Shown: piece after piece, positions 12,101 through 25,600 of the stretch
Numbering within the stretch: position 1 is the stretch's first letter
Layout of the letters: every line of letters begins with the position of its first letter
DNA from: Owenia fusiformis
Taxonomy: Eukaryota > Annelida > Polychaeta > Sabellida > Oweniidae
Direction of reading: 5' to 3'
DNA length: 64,000 nt
NCBI GenBank assembly: GCA_903813345.2
Contig: CAIIXF020000009.1
Coordinates: 35,455,759-35,519,758, forward strand
Made by a program: the position numbers and the translations under genes
Notes under the pieces: model-generated
Seen by the model: the letters and a program-made list of their open reading frames with translations, nothing else
Databases searched by the model: none
What the model was told of the DNA's origin: nothing

Positions 12101-15100
12101 AGTGGTCCATGAAAGGACGAAGCGTTATCTATAAATAAGAACATCACACATATGAACGTAATTTACGTCAACGCGTTAGCCTGGCGTCGGTCAACTGGAG
12201 GTAGTTAATTGTCTGTTTGTAAACATATATATTTTATTTTTTCCTTAGTTCGTGTAATTAACAATGTATGCATCAAGTTAACAATATCAAATGATAACAT
12301 TTCGAGTTATTGAGTCAGTGTGAACCCCCAGGGTCAACCAGCAGGGGTTCCTTGATTCATAGACAGTATTATCATTATGGTTCTGGAATGTCAGCTATGA
12401 ATACAGTTTGGCAACGTCAACGCGGTAGCCTGGCGTTAGTCAACAAAGGGATTTTGTCTGCTTGTAATGTTACTTTTTCTTAAATTCATGTAATACATAC
12501 ACTGTATACATGTATCTCCTTTTTCATTAAGGGCAATTTAAAGATATACATACATACAATAGAGCTGCGCAATAAATGATGACGTAATCAAACGCTTCAC
12601 AAGTTATACGTTATACGGAAATAATAAACATGCTATAAGTGAGTTGCAAAATCTCTCTAATGTGTACGTACTTGCCTACCTTCAATGAATCAGCGATTGC
12701 GATGCCACCTTTCGATCTTATATTGTTCCAGCTAATGTTTAGATAGCGAAGGGCATCATTTAAACCTAGGATAAAACCAAGCATATAGGATAGATATAGG
12801 AAGCATTGTAGAGTCACCATGTATCACTTTGAAACCACCTATATTGTTCCAGCTAATTTTATAAATAGCAAAGTGCATCATTTACACCTAAGACAAGGCA
12901 TTAATATGCAAAATGTCACCACCTGCCATTTGCTACAGACACTGAACGCCGAACGCCAAACGACGAAAAAAGTTGGGAAACTATAACAATATGATCACTT
13001 GTGGTAGTTACATAATACAACCAACGATATATCAAAAATGTCAGGAAGCATTGTCGAGTCACCTCGGACCACAATATGAATGAACGCTTTGTGTTAAACA
13101 TTTTTTGTGTGTGTGTTAAATCATAGTATGGTATAGAAGTATTGGGGGTTGTTTTCCTTATGATTGATTGATTTGTATATTTGGTTTGTTGTTTTGGGAT
13201 ATTCTTTGGCCATTCCCTTATAGAATTTGTTATGTCATATTAAATGTGATCCACGCTCATTGGAAGACGTTAATTTTATATTCATGTATCGATTGAGACT
13301 CCGGTTGCATATTAGGTTGAACTTGAGTTACAAATCAATATCCCCTTAAAAATAGAAAATGTTGTTTGTCGGCGCAGACTACAACTATGGTAATCGTAAG
13401 AGGGGGGGGGAAACCACAGAGCTTAGAGATGACAGACATACACTCCCCTCCATAAGTTTGGCAACCTTTTTTCTCCATTGAACTACGTGTTAAAGCCTCT
13501 TTACGTTTGAATTTTTATTTACTTAACCGGCGATGAAATAACTTATGATATTAATTGAAACGTAACTTGACTTTACTTGACTTTTTTCCTCAATTACAAT
13601 AGGTCGAAAATTGATGATAAATTTGTTAAATTTTTGAACATCGTCATTCCCATGTAATCAAATGGGAAATGGAGGGTTCGGGGCAAATCAGAAATCAGGA
13701 TATCTTTTCAGTAAAAGATTCAGCAAAAAATATTTTTATATAGAAAATTGAATTGTCTAACTTTTTTTAACACTATGTGTTTAGTTTATTTGATGAATAT
13801 TAAAGTTACAGCGCTTCAAAGTTATTTTTGAAAATTATTTTTCGCCTCCTGTGTTATTTCAATGGGAGAGGTTTTTTGAAAAACAATTTTGACTTTAAAG
13901 CCCTATAACTTTGTTGAACCTGAAGAAACATATCAATTTTTTGTTAATCAAAGTTAGCAAATTCAATTACCTGCCCAACTCGTATTTTTTGCAAGGACTC
14001 GGATGGATGGATATTCTGTCAAAATGACTTGCGGCAAACCTACCATTTCCCATTGGTTAACATAGGAATGTAGATTTTCAAAAATTCATCAAATTCATCA
14101 TCAATTTTCGACCTATTGTAATTGAGGAAAAAAATGGAGAACATTTGGAGGTATTGGAATTAAAGTCAAATTACGTTTCCACCAATAGTTATAAGTATTT
14201 TCATTGCAGGTTAAGTACTAGTAAATAAAAATTCAAAGGTAAAGAGGCTTTAACACGTAGTTCAATGGGGGAAAAGGGTTGCCAAACTTATGGAGGGGAG
14301 TGTTATTACGTCTCTTGCCTACCAAATTCGTTCCTCCGAATTTTCACCAGCTAGTTTTGAAAGACAACACGTCGTTGTGATGTTTTAATCGATGTTAGTA
14401 TATTACTGACATCTTTGTTTTGATATGAAATAACAAGCTGATATATTAATTAAGGTGGCCTAAAGTGTTGCTTATTTTTTCGTGAAGCCACTCAGTAAAA
14501 TCACGATTTGGGCATCCGGTAATGACAACGTCTACCCTATGTTTGCACTCGAAATTGACGTAATTCATGACTGAAATCGGGAAGACAAAAATATGTGATA
14601 TTCTTTCAGAATTGTTTATTATAACTACAAAAATGTTCCCGAGACACAAATCCATTTAGGTAAGGTTTTATGTAAGGTCCAAAAGCCCCAATAAGACAAT
14701 ACAAACCCAGATAAAACCCGGAAGACTGCAGATTTCATGTAATGATTTACGTTCATGTAAACAAGTAAAGTACATATAATTCCCATATAAAACACTGGCC
14801 TTCGTGACATGTAATAGCATGTTCAAACTGAAATGTAGAAAATCTTCAACATAGCATTTGCTTCCGTATCCTGTATGCCCATCTACCTGCTTAATAAGGC
14901 AATGTATCTTCAAATAAAACCGTAGCCAAGTAGATTAGAGTCTCTGGAACACTTTTGTAAATAGTTTTCACAAGCAATTTGTGAATCTCAAATTTTTTCT
15001 TCACAGTCATGAATTACGCCAATTCCGCGTGCAAACTTTGGATAGGCGTTGTTATTCTTGGACGTCCAAAGGTGTCAGGAACACATAGATACTTGAATGA

Positions 15101-18100
15101 TCTTGATTGGACATAAGGTTGCAGAGAAATCGTAATTTTACTGAGTGGCTTCACGAAAAAATAAAAAGGCTATACGCCTCGTTAGCAGTAACACGCCAGA
15201 AATTAACATTTACGTAATTGTATGAAGCGTTTTTTCGTAACATTTTGAAACCACCATTGATTGACGTCATTTGTCTGTCGATTTGACAAATCAACGACGA
15301 TGTCTTCTCAATACATATCTACATTATAGACACGTCTTCTTTGAACCCCGGTAGTCCCCCTCTCTTGTCACTTCTTTGGTCATAAGAAAATGACATAATG
15401 GAGAAAAAAATCACACTGCCATCTTTATAGCATTCAAGCACATTTTTCCAATGTTATTCCTAAATATGCCTTTCGATGTATAGATATATAATGATCATAC
15501 AATAGTAATGTCTTGCCTCATGCCTTGAGATATGTAAGAATATTTTACCTATTGCATGTCCCAGGTTAATAGCTCCCTTGTCCGTGAAATTGTTATGACT
15601 CAAATCCAGATGGTAAAGAGTCGAAGATTCCTAGGAATAAAATTCAAAAATCAATCTATGGCATATAACCGGTATACTCAATCAATTTTGATTTTTTAGC
15701 CCAGGTACCTGTAAGTAGATAGAAATTCACTCGTGGGCTGATTACACAATTCACTCGTGAGTTGATAAGACAATTCACTCGTGAGTTGATAAGACAATTC
15801 ACTCGTGAGTTGATTAAACAATTCACTCGTGAGTTGATTACACAATTCACTCGTGAGTTGATTACACATGCCCTTAGCTTCGAGTAATCCTGCCCCATTG
15901 GTTCTTGTTTAAAAAACGTGTTTAAACTTAAAATAAGATATACTGACATTCCCTTTTCTCGTATTAGGATTCGATCCGATCCAGCAATTTTTACCCCATA
16001 AAGATACACCAATCTTTCATTCTTAAAATCTGTTGACATCATATGTTAAACAATAACAACAACAATATGACCATGTAAACATTGCTGCTGGGCCGGGGGT
16101 ATTCACGCATGTTCTACATTTGCTTAAAAATGAATATTTGTTGCGGTGCATGAATGTATCTATTTTCTACAAAATTTATTAGGGCATCATAACAATGGAG
16201 AGAAGAGGGATTCAAAAAGGAGATGCGTCACCACTCTCTCCCCCTCTCTCTTAAAAACAATCAACTTCCATCGAGACAAATCATTTATCACATTTTCGAC
16301 ACGATAAAGAATTATCAAATCTCTATCTCCCTATTTCATTCATATATAATAAGGTATAATCAATGATGACATTTATCCTGGAAGATATCGAAGAAATTTT
16401 AATATCGCATTAACGAGCAAAAATTTCAATGACGTAGCGTCTTTATAACAAGGGGCCTCAAGGTGGGGACCAATGCAATGGGTACATCTGAACGTTCACA
16501 TTCTCTTTCATTTCAACCATTTCAAGCATTTCGGCCTTTTCGCCCCCCCCCCCGTTTCAAGCATTTCGCCCGCCAGCGTATACACCCCTTAAGACCAACG
16601 TACCTGCAAAACCTTTGCCAACGTCACCGCATCTTGGTCATCTAACTTATTTCCGGAGAGGTCGATTCTGGAGAGGAACGTGTTCTCAAGCAGAACCTCG
16701 CATAATATATCTACACCTTTGCCTTTAAGGGAATTGTTAGCAGCACCCTGTAATGAATGGACTATATCATGCTTTATGGAGACTTCTCTACTAAATTAGT
16801 TCAAGGAGCTTTGCCTATCATTTTGTAAAGAAGTTTAGGATTATTCTACCCTTTGCATCCGCTCGACTTCGCCTCATAAAAGAGAGTTCGTATTTATAAC
16901 TGGACTCCGCAGGGTTACGTTATTTGAAAGTTTGATGAGGTTAAGGTAAATGCTGTACATATTGTTTTGTTATTTATCTATTACATTTAATATTACTTGA
17001 AGCGGATATGTTTATAAATTCAACTTACAAGTTGTCTGATGAAAACGTTCTCATAAAACATCAAACTGAGATGGTAAGCTCCATTTGCATCTATAGAGTT
17101 ACCGTCCAAAAGAAGTTTACTGATCGTCGAATTTATCTGAAAATACACGGAATTCAAATACAGTTTTGTGTTGTGGTTTATGATTTATCGAACTAATTTA
17201 TCCAACTCGTAAATGAATAACATAAATATTCGTTTCATAATTAAACGTCTAATATAACTTTTTGATACTAATTTGAAGAAGGTGCGTTTTATATTGGCTG
17301 GATTAATGTCATAAAGGTTGTAGGAAGAAATCTGTCCAAGCAAAAATTGGATTATATGAGGCACATTGAGAAGTTTGAAAAAGTACAACCTGACAAAAAT
17401 GACATCATCAGTCTAGCCAATATATCCTAGCTTGATGTAGCAATCTATCCCGGAATCTGTCGGAGAAAAATGGGATTAACTTCTTGCTCATTTTGAAAAA
17501 GTACAATCAATCAAGCCAATATGTAATTGCTTCGATGTAATATCATACACTGTACGATGGTAGGAAATTTTGGAAAGGTCTATACTCACCATCAATGCAT
17601 TCGAAAGAGCGATTATGTCATTTTCTCCGATACACCTATTCTTCAGGTTGATCTCTGAGCAAGGTTGTGTAACACCGTCTTGTTTCCCCGACAACGCACT
17701 AAGAATTGTCCCAATTGGTATTACATTGAGTCTGTTGCAGATTTTTATGTAAAGCTCTCTGCAAGGTGTCGACCGATATTTTTTCAGTTCACCTGAGAAT
17801 TAAAATCATACGGTTTGTTTATATACAGTACTAGGATATAACAAGAAAAAGGGATCGAACACTCTACCCGGCATTAAGACATGTCTTGAATGCAATTGAG
17901 TAATCCAACTAGACGACTTTGAACTTGGAATTCTGGGAAAAACTAATTGAATTTAAATTCATCACAACGTGTGTTTCTCTTTAAGATCAGATAAGATTAA
18001 ATAAAGGTTTCCAGATTTTTCCTTTTAGGCTTAATAGTACAGTCATACGTTACAAAACTTTTGAATAATATAATAATCAAATCAAGTTTTACAGTTCACT

Positions 18101-19385
18101 CACTTTCTTCATTTTCCTCTACGTCGGTGTCAAAATCACTATCATTAAATATGTCGACCTCTGGCTTACTTTCGGAGAGTTTGTTGTCGTCAGATACCTG
18201 TCGTCAAATCGGATATGAAAGTCATATATATATTTATCCAATGCCCAGTAGAGTTTTAGGGAGGTAAGTCGGTAAAGTATATCCCGTATCCTGATTTTGA
18301 GGTTTCCATATCCAGAACCTCCATATCTCCCGCTCCAGGGCATATCTTCCCGCTTTGAAAAAAGTTTGAAAAAAATTTGAATAAATTGAAAAAAATTAGA
18401 AAACTCTACTGGGTATAGGATAAAGCAATTATCTACGGTCGGTTTGGATATGGGGTTTATCCCTCGTGAGATATGCACATCTATCTTTGGTCCATACGGC
18501 CCCTTCGGTCCCTCGGGTAGATATGCATATCTCCCTCTGGATAAACCACATGTCCAAAACCTCCCAGTACGCAAACCTTATATATACAACATCGAGATGG
18601 TATCTTGTATGACACTGTGGAGTAACTCTTCAAAATGTTACGAAAACGACCCTTTTAGCAAGAACATGTGTCAGCATCATATGTTTTAGAAAATCTAACG
18701 TTTAGAAACGAATAATTCACGAGGCGACAGAATCGTTAAAGTCTGTATTTAAACCGTTCTGTGTACGTGATAATATTGAGGAATTAATTTGATCATTTTT
18801 GGCCCCTCGTGAACCATATGTTCATAAATTATTTTGGTTTTCATAAACATATGAGGCTGAGACATGTTTGTACCAAAAAGGTCGTGGGGATTTTGCATAG
18901 AACTCGTGAAATAGCGAAAAAAGAAAATTCAAACGTTTGTTTCCATAACATTCTAGTTTGAAGTGTTCCTCCGCATATATTGTTTTGGGCTTCCCGATGT
19001 CATCAAGAATGGCAACTGATTCACATTGAAATGTTGTTTCTCACATCAAAACAATTTAAAATACGATGTTAAATTATCAAGTTTTCAATACCTTATCGAG
19101 TTCATCTATCAGAGGTACTGATGTCTCAGTATTCATATAGGGATCAGTAATCTCTTCATTTGTATCATGGCTTGCTTGTTGTTTATTTTTGGGTAGCTCT
19201 TTTCCAGATTTCCTTCTGTTCGGGCGATCCAGAATATTATGCGTACCGCCCAGCTCCGGTTTAAGATTTGGCAAATCTAGTGACACCTCTAAATTATTTT
19301 TAGGTTCTTTTTCTGTTTTCTTTACTTTGGCTACTGCTGCCAAACGTTGGTATTGCTTCGCGGCATTGGTTAATTCAGTATCCAT
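9182..19385 (-). CDS. LRR (RNI-type) + C-terminal EF-hand pair protein, LRRC74-like, 13 exons
   Basis: Thirteen exons join with GT-AG sites and matching phases into 615 aa: 19385-19092, 18197-18104, 17792-17590, 17136-17029, 16747-16604, 15630-15549, 12765-12680, 12081-11887, 11515-11420, 10360-10252, 9970-9810, 9578-9493, 9371-9182. Residues 1-129 are charged and low in complexity (basic then acidic). From about residue 131 comes a helix (ELYIKICNRL), then RNI/ribonuclease-inhibitor-type LRRs of about 28 aa to about residue 434, for example RIDLSGNKLDDQDAV, HLDLSHNNFTDKGA and YLNISWNNIRSKGG. Two canonical EF-hand loops follow: D507-E518 (D,N,D,K,T,E) and D543-E554 (D,D,D,S,D,E). A charged helix and the stop at 9182 end the protein. 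The architecture resembles LRRC74-type proteins; many relatives are ciliary or testis-expressed, so a calcium-responsive scaffold role is only inferred. AATAAA on the minus strand at 8749-8744 is a possible distant poly(A) signal. Confidence 0.92.
12838..12890 (-). pseudogene. Decayed partial duplicate of LRR exon 7
   Basis: ATATTGTTCCAGCTAAT and CATCATTTACACCTAAG repeat the 5' part and acceptor of exon 7 (12765-12680) about 125 bp upstream of it. A shift after the first codons and an in-frame TAA make it non-coding. Flanking intron sequence (GGAAGCATTGTAGAGTCAC at about 12799, variant at about 13041) is duplicated too. Confidence 0.75.
12908..13027. repeat. Short interspersed repeat inside the exon-7 duplication
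   Basis: About 120 bp starting AAAATGTCACCACCT and holding TATAACAATATG match 38451-38580. It interrupts the duplicated intron sequence, so it inserted after that duplication. Confidence 0.65.
13441..14302. mobile_element. 862-bp foldback MITE, Tc1/mariner-like ends
   Basis: Ends CACTCCCCTCCATAAGTTTG and complement; the CATAAGTTTGG-type end is usual for Tc1/mariner. TA precedes the left end; the right end has one extra T before TA. Arms run deep: TTACAATAGGTCGAAAATTG at about 13595 is inverted at about 14100. It lies in intron 6 of the LRR gene. Confidence 0.8.
14449..15180. mobile_element. Foldback element with TTCGTGAAGCCACTCAGT arms
   Basis: Inverted arms of about 200 bp: 14480-14650 against 14990-15160, both with TTTTTTCGTGAAGCCACTCA, GACGTAATTCATGA-type and GCAAACTTTGGATAGG/CCTATGTTTGC parts. 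Outer 20 bp diverge. In LRR intron 6. Confidence 0.7.
15719..15869. repeat. 24-bp minisatellite, about 6 copies
   Basis: Unit ATTCACTCGTGAGTTGATNA plus ACA, repeated head to tail in LRR intron 5, about 90 bp upstream of exon 6. Confidence 0.9.
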
Positions 19386-21976
19386 ATTTGTGGAATTGTG
19401 TTATTAACTGATATCAACATTCTGATACACACTTGGATCCATTTTATAGACAATCATTTTAGGTGTCTGCCCATTTGCTCATAAATGCTATTCCTAAAAG
19501 TAGTCCAGGTAGAATGAGAAATCCAGATTTTATCAACTTAACATATGGCTTGCACACTAACCTCATACAGTACATAGGAGGGTCTAAACACGTAATACTA
19601 GCTTCACCCCACAAGATAAGGCCGAATACATCAAATACGTATCACGTCCTTAATTTTGTTTGGTCGGCAACTTCCGAAACATATTATATCCACAATGTCG
19701 CATATGAATCCAGAACCGGGGAAACATATTAATTGCATTAATGAGGTTTACTTTCACACCTTAAGCAGGATTGCTCATATATATATATCCAATATTTAAT
19801 AATTGAAAATCTATATTTGACAAAGCTGCTAGTTTAAATAAATACATCAGTGTGCAGGGTAACCGTGAATAAAGTTCATATCGACTGACTGCATTAGGAT
19901 ATTTCCCTTCCCCTTGATGTCATTTTATCACAATGTTTGTGGTAAATGTCACTATTTAAATGGCCGGTGTGTATTTGCATTTCAAGAAATATATTTCTCT
20001 TGAATGACGCTTCCGTTTTCTTGTTTGCGCTTTTCCAAACCGTTTATACCTTTCGCTTTGGGCACATAGGCGAGTAATATTTAGAAGTACACGAGTCAAA
20101 ATCAAAATACCAAAAGAGCCATCGTGATAAGCCATGCCCTCTCCATCTCTATCCTTCTGGAGAGCATCTGTGATGCAGCAGAGAGAGATGCTATGAGTAT
20201 CAGAATGCAAAAGAGGTACGAACTAATTTGTAAACTATTCAATCAACCATAAAATGTACGGATGGATCGAATGTCGAGAGATATTTAGAAACACAGAAAT
20301 TGAACTGATGCTGGCAACCATTATCGTTATCTATAAAGATTTAAGTTTTGACTGATTGACTGATTGAAGTATTATGTCATGTGTGTAAATTGGAAAACTA
20401 TATCGGTACTTTGAAATTCAATTGTTACTATGAAATTGAAACTTGATAGGCTTGTCTAAGACAAACTATTAATATGAAAATTGACTATCTTAAAATTTAT
20501 TTTCAAGTAACGGTTCGTTTTCCCAATCCAATCTTTGAACCCTGAAGATCGATAAGGCTGTAAGTATGCATGTCATTTTCTCCATTATTCATTGATCAAG
20601 TGACCGATATGGTGGAACAATGCAATTTCAACTAGAATACATATGGGAAAACTAAGCAAATCTTTGCTTAATTTAGCAAATAAAGCGGTCAATTTACATT
20701 ACCAAGAAACTAAGGTAGGCGGAATACTGATAGAGAAGGTTGTTTTGGATCTGTAAGCTGCTCCTTTGCGTAAGATTCAACTTACACTTCCCAAGGTTAG
20801 GGGCGGTCTTAATAACAAGGGGTCAGTTATTTGCTAATCCTTTTCCTGAAAACGTTACCTTTCGGCCCATACCCATAAGGATTATAAGGCCCATTTTCAA
20901 AAATAAAGCCAGGATATATATGAAGTGGCGTTTGTTAAAAATATGAAACAATTCTAATATGACGTTGTATAACTCACAAAAATAATAAGAAGCATGAATT
21001 GTTTTGATTTCAGGACCTGACTACCCCTCTTCCCAATCTCCTCCTCTTCCCAATCTCCTCTCTTCCTCCTCTTCCTCCATTAATGTTTTAAGAGTGCATG
21101 CGCAACATGACAAGTGTTGTTTCTTAATTTTTATTGAATAATGACAAAATATCATAACAATTAATATATCTGGTAAAATTTTAATAAAATGTGTGATATA
21201 AACACTTAAACAGTAGATAAAAAGAAGAACAACATTTACTGAAGCTTGGCTGTGTTCAGATTACCGATAAAATTAAAATGCATACTCTGCCTTATATATT
21301 GCAACATATAAGGCTACGTCCTCCTTTTAAATAAATCGAGACAACACGAGGCAAAGACAGTTTGATATATACTTAACACGTTCATGTAAATTAAATCAGT
21401 TATCAGAGCGAAATTTTTGATAACTGAAGACAAAATATATGCATAAAAATACTGGAAAAATGAGTATTCTTAGTTAACATTTAACAGTAAAATTTACATC
21501 TGAGATTCTAGTTTGGCGACTTCGGGATATCGGGCATATTGGCGTCTATTTACTTTGGCGGTTTTTCAAAGGGATAAAGTCTGCTATATACCTTCTCGCC
21601 TAATCCAGTTTAATTGTTTTTGAAAAGAATTTAAATTTCTCTAAATTAAACAATTTATAAAGCCCCGGTCATCTTATAACCAGAAGTCTACCGAACGAAA
21701 ACAAGTCGAATTCCCTGGGATTTTGGCGACTATCTAATCATTTTCCGATTTTTCTTATTCGCTTGATAAACTTGATTTGGGGATTTTTAAAACCCTCGTC
21801 AAATTAAAAAAAAATACACTACCCAAGGATGGAATAAGAAATGAATATTACAGACTTGAAAATAAACTACGAGTATTCTCATCCATAAATATCAAACTTG
21901 GTGAAGCTTTCAAACAGTACCTCCAGTCTCTGAAAATCTCAACTAGAATCTTCAACGTGGATGAACGGCCCTCGTA
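19386..21976. other. Intergenic between the LRR and claudin-like genes
   Basis: Holds the LRR gene promoter, not identifiable by motif. A dispersed-repeat part lies at 20105-20210 and a CTCTTCC-rich pyrimidine tract at 21023-21080. No gene recognised. Confidence 0.5.
20105..20210. repeat. Dispersed short repeat, diverged copy
   Basis: GAGATGCTATGAGTATCAGA at its right end matches the repeats at 4557 and 53327. The left part has a GAGAGCATCTGTGATGCAGC hairpin not seen in those copies. Confidence 0.55.
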
Positions 21977-22206
21977 ATGCCTGGGTCACAATTGCCCCGA
22001 TTCATCGGCCGGCGCCCAGCCGATTGAGTATTTTAATCAAAAATGAAGGTCAAACTCAAATTTGAGGTCAGATGTGAGCTCCTGAGAAACCGCACATGAT
22101 TTAAATAAAAAGTTAGATTTTGAAGCAAGTTGAAATCAGTTTTGAACAAAATACTGCAATCGGCCGGGGACCGGCGGATGAATCGGAGCAAATGTGATCA
22201 AGGCAT
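21977..22206. mobile_element. 230-bp MITE with GC-rich TIRs
   Basis: Left ATGCCTGGGTCACAATTGCC then CCGATTCATC, GCCGG and GCCGATTG. The right arm is the complement, ending AAGGCAT at 22206. Arms are about 60 bp and imperfect. It lies 425 bp past the end of the claudin-like gene. Confidence 0.75.
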
Positions 22207-22630
22207 CATCATCACGTATGGTTTCACTGCATAGTCAAATGTGAGTCTCAAAAATATTGATCTGAGAAACTGGAAATTGATCGTTGCACATAATTACATC
22301 AATGATATACTACGCTATATGAATTATGAATTGGAAGCCAAAATGGTGTACCCTTTAGTTAATTGCCCATGCTTTAACTAGATAAAAACGAAAGTAAGTT
22401 TTCACATTTACGGAAGGGATTGTGGTCTCTCCTTATATACTCCTCATCCTAGGGTCTAACAAGTCTTATAATCCAAATGAAATGTTATGGAACATCACTT
22501 CTGGGCACCCTATGCACTGAATACACCAAAGACACGAGTTCCGAATGAAACTTAGCATCCAGTTCGATCGTGGCCTACTTGAAAGTACGGACTCGAAATA
22601 CAACGTCAACATGATTGCATAGATGGAACG

Positions 22631-25600
22631 TCAGTTAGTGGCCAGGATTGCCTCGTATTCAAGCTGGCCAGCATCATTAAATCCTGTATCGTATGTCTGA
22701 TTGCAATACGATCTATTCACAAGTCTTGATTTATGCCTATAATTTGAATAATCCATATTTATATCTACTTTTAAATCTTGTGATTTCTGGAGCCAGACCC
22801 AAGAATTCACGAAGCACAAAACCACACAAATCCACGCGAGAACGAACGACCAGCCGTAGTGATAAGTCCTGGCAGATTCTATTTTTTGTTTGATCGGTGA
22901 ATAATTTCCTTCCATGAATTCTCTTCTGTGAAGAAGATGGCACTTTCCATGGAATAAAGCTATAGCTATGGTAAGGCATATACCTGAAAACAAAAAATAT
23001 ATATTGACAAGATTTTAGGTTGATATGCACCCCTCCGTATGTTTATAACCCATATAAAGTTTAAACCACTTTCGGTTTATTGTAGTCTTGCCCAATGTTA
23101 TCAAAGTCTGATATGTGAAACTTTTTATTTTGATTTCAAAAAGTGGTTTTGAAGGACTTTTTGTTCGAAAAATCGTGAATTTCTTTAAAACGAACTTTTA
23201 GAGGTTACACGTATCTTTTAATAAGCGATAATCCATACCAATGCACAGCATTCATCATCACGTGCTTTTTCAGGAGAAAGTCAGTTCATAAATAAGCGAG
23301 AAATGAACTCATCAATCCATGAAAATGGTTCAGAGAAAAATGCATTTCAAAATTTTAGTTTTAGAAACCAATGGTACAATAATGTCTAAAACATAATATA
23401 TTCTTCCTTTTAACCTGGATAAACAATCAGCATTGATTTAATTTTGAAGGTTAGCATATTTAGAAAAGATTGACATAGAAAAAAATTCATTTTTTCAAAA
23501 ACTTTTTTGCCACCTGAGTGAGCCATTGATGACATCACTCGAGTTGCAAAATATTTTTGATATGCTAAGACATTGAAGTGGCACATTAGATATGGCATTT
23601 TATTATTGAAATAGTGTGTACTTTGTTCAATCTTTGCATAGGTGTTAAAAAGATAATATTTTCTGAAATGTATGGTGAAATACATTTGATGTTTAAAAAA
23701 TTTCAACTTTTTTGAAAAATGGAAATTAGAGTATTTGAGAAATGAAAAGCGGACAATTTATTTTCAAAATTTTTTTATTTTCAAACAATCTCTAAAATAA
23801 CTTTTAACAGTCATGTCATGAAAATAGTAAATGAATGATAAAAACAACTTTTCAAACATTACACGGATACTTTAAAGCTTGTTCATATTTGAACCTTTAT
23901 ACGAATCAAATCTAATCGATGACAATGAATTTGTAAAAAAAATGTTTTAACACTTCAAGAGGGAGAACTTTCGGTTGCCAAATTTTGACCATAGAAGTCC
24001 CACTGGCAGATCCAGGGGGGGGGGGGTCCAATAAAAAGTCTGGGCCCAAAAATGTTGGACCCCCAAATATTTTGTAGGGCCTCAATAAGTGGACATTTTT
24101 GGGCATTACTTGACCAAATTATCAAAAAATGGGCCTTATATTTTCATTTTTTCGCATTTGAAATCTGCCTCTCCTTGTTAGCTACTGGATCCGCCAGTGA
24201 GTCCAAAGGAATTAGCTATAGATCGTGTCTAACAGTGTAGGCCTATGGTGTTTTGTTGCTTGATTTTATTGCAGCTTTGTTGCAGAGATAGACACCAAAT
24301 GTACCCAGCTAAGGGAACTATGCGTAGGTGGTAGAAGTGGTTTGATATACTAATACAGTAGGTCGTGTCAAAACCATTAAATATTAAATCAAAAATGAAA
24401 TTGTTAATCCGTATTACACGATGCAGTGATAACATTCACCAAATGGATCTGCTGCCTATCGGGGAATACCATGTCTATATCATCAAAATGAAAACTACAT
24501 AAAGTTGACGAGTCCGCTAATTCTCCGATAAATATAGACTTAATGAATGGTAAGAGAATGGAACTGGTCGCTCAAGACCAATATATAACACATTTATAGA
24601 ATAAAACTCTAGCTTCCATGGATTTATTTCGATACTTTAGTCTTATAATTGTCCCCGCGCGAACAACCCAAACATTTGATTCATAACGCAAAAATATCAT
24701 TCAGGGACGTCTCGAAGACCATTTTCTAATTAATTTTTACCCAATGGACTGATAAAGAAACACAAGACATAAGCAAAATATCAAGTTAGGTCGCAAGACA
24801 GATGTAAAAATGTTTACTAGACAAAAATAGAATATTGCTTTGACGCAAGTCGTTCAACAAATGAACCGGTGTGTTCTTGGTTAGAATACAAAAATATTTC
24901 AGCCACATTTTCAGAGACCTGAAATGCATATTTCAGCATGTCTTGTGTCGTTCTCACCATGTTAAATAATAGATGTAACTGAATGAATTTTGGCTTTAGG
25001 GGCCCAAACATTTTTTTGTAAATCTATGATTTGCCCCCCCCCCCCCTTGTTGGCCCAGATCCGCCCCTGCTATTGTGAAACTTCTCAAATGGAAATAAAT
25101 TATCTAAAAGTACGTCCTTCAAGGATTTGTCTTTTAAGTTTATAATATCTGTAGCCAAAATATCAACTAACTTTATCTGCGATTTCACATTACTATTATA
25201 AAATACATTTTAACTGCATATTTCACCTTTGATGCTTTTGAGTACAAAACATTATATGCAGATTTAAAATTACCATTTTGATGAAATGTTGCACCCAAAT
25301 AACAATAGTTTGCACACTGTGTAACTATGCTATTACCAAATTTAAAGATATTTTTCTTTCTAGTTTCATAAAATTTTACCACATGGTTTTGTTAATGTTA
25401 ACATTTGATTTCCATGTATAACAATATTTTTCAAATTTGTTCAACATCAGCTGTAATCCTTCACGTGCATTCACATTCAAGTGACTAATATAGAATGATC
25501 CAGGATTCTTTTTTCCTAAGACAAACCAGCTGGCAAAATGTAAATTTTTGGTATTTGAAAAAAACATCTGCCATATTCACAATATGCTTTTTTCATAAAA

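Noticed and set aside
15719-15869. Possible CRISPR-like array
   Set aside because: Units are contiguous with no spacers, and this is an animal intron; it is a minisatellite. The same applies to 38682-38935.
15656-16042. 128-aa frame with INSRVNC repeats
   Set aside because: Translation of the 24-bp intronic minisatellite; the unit length is a multiple of 3, so it stays open by chance.
18119-18574. 151-aa minus-strand open frame with a GPKGPYGPK collagen-like stretch
   Set aside because: It overlaps LRR exon 2 in another frame and crosses its splice acceptor; the glycine/proline stretch comes from a local repeat of TATGCATATCTCCC-type words.
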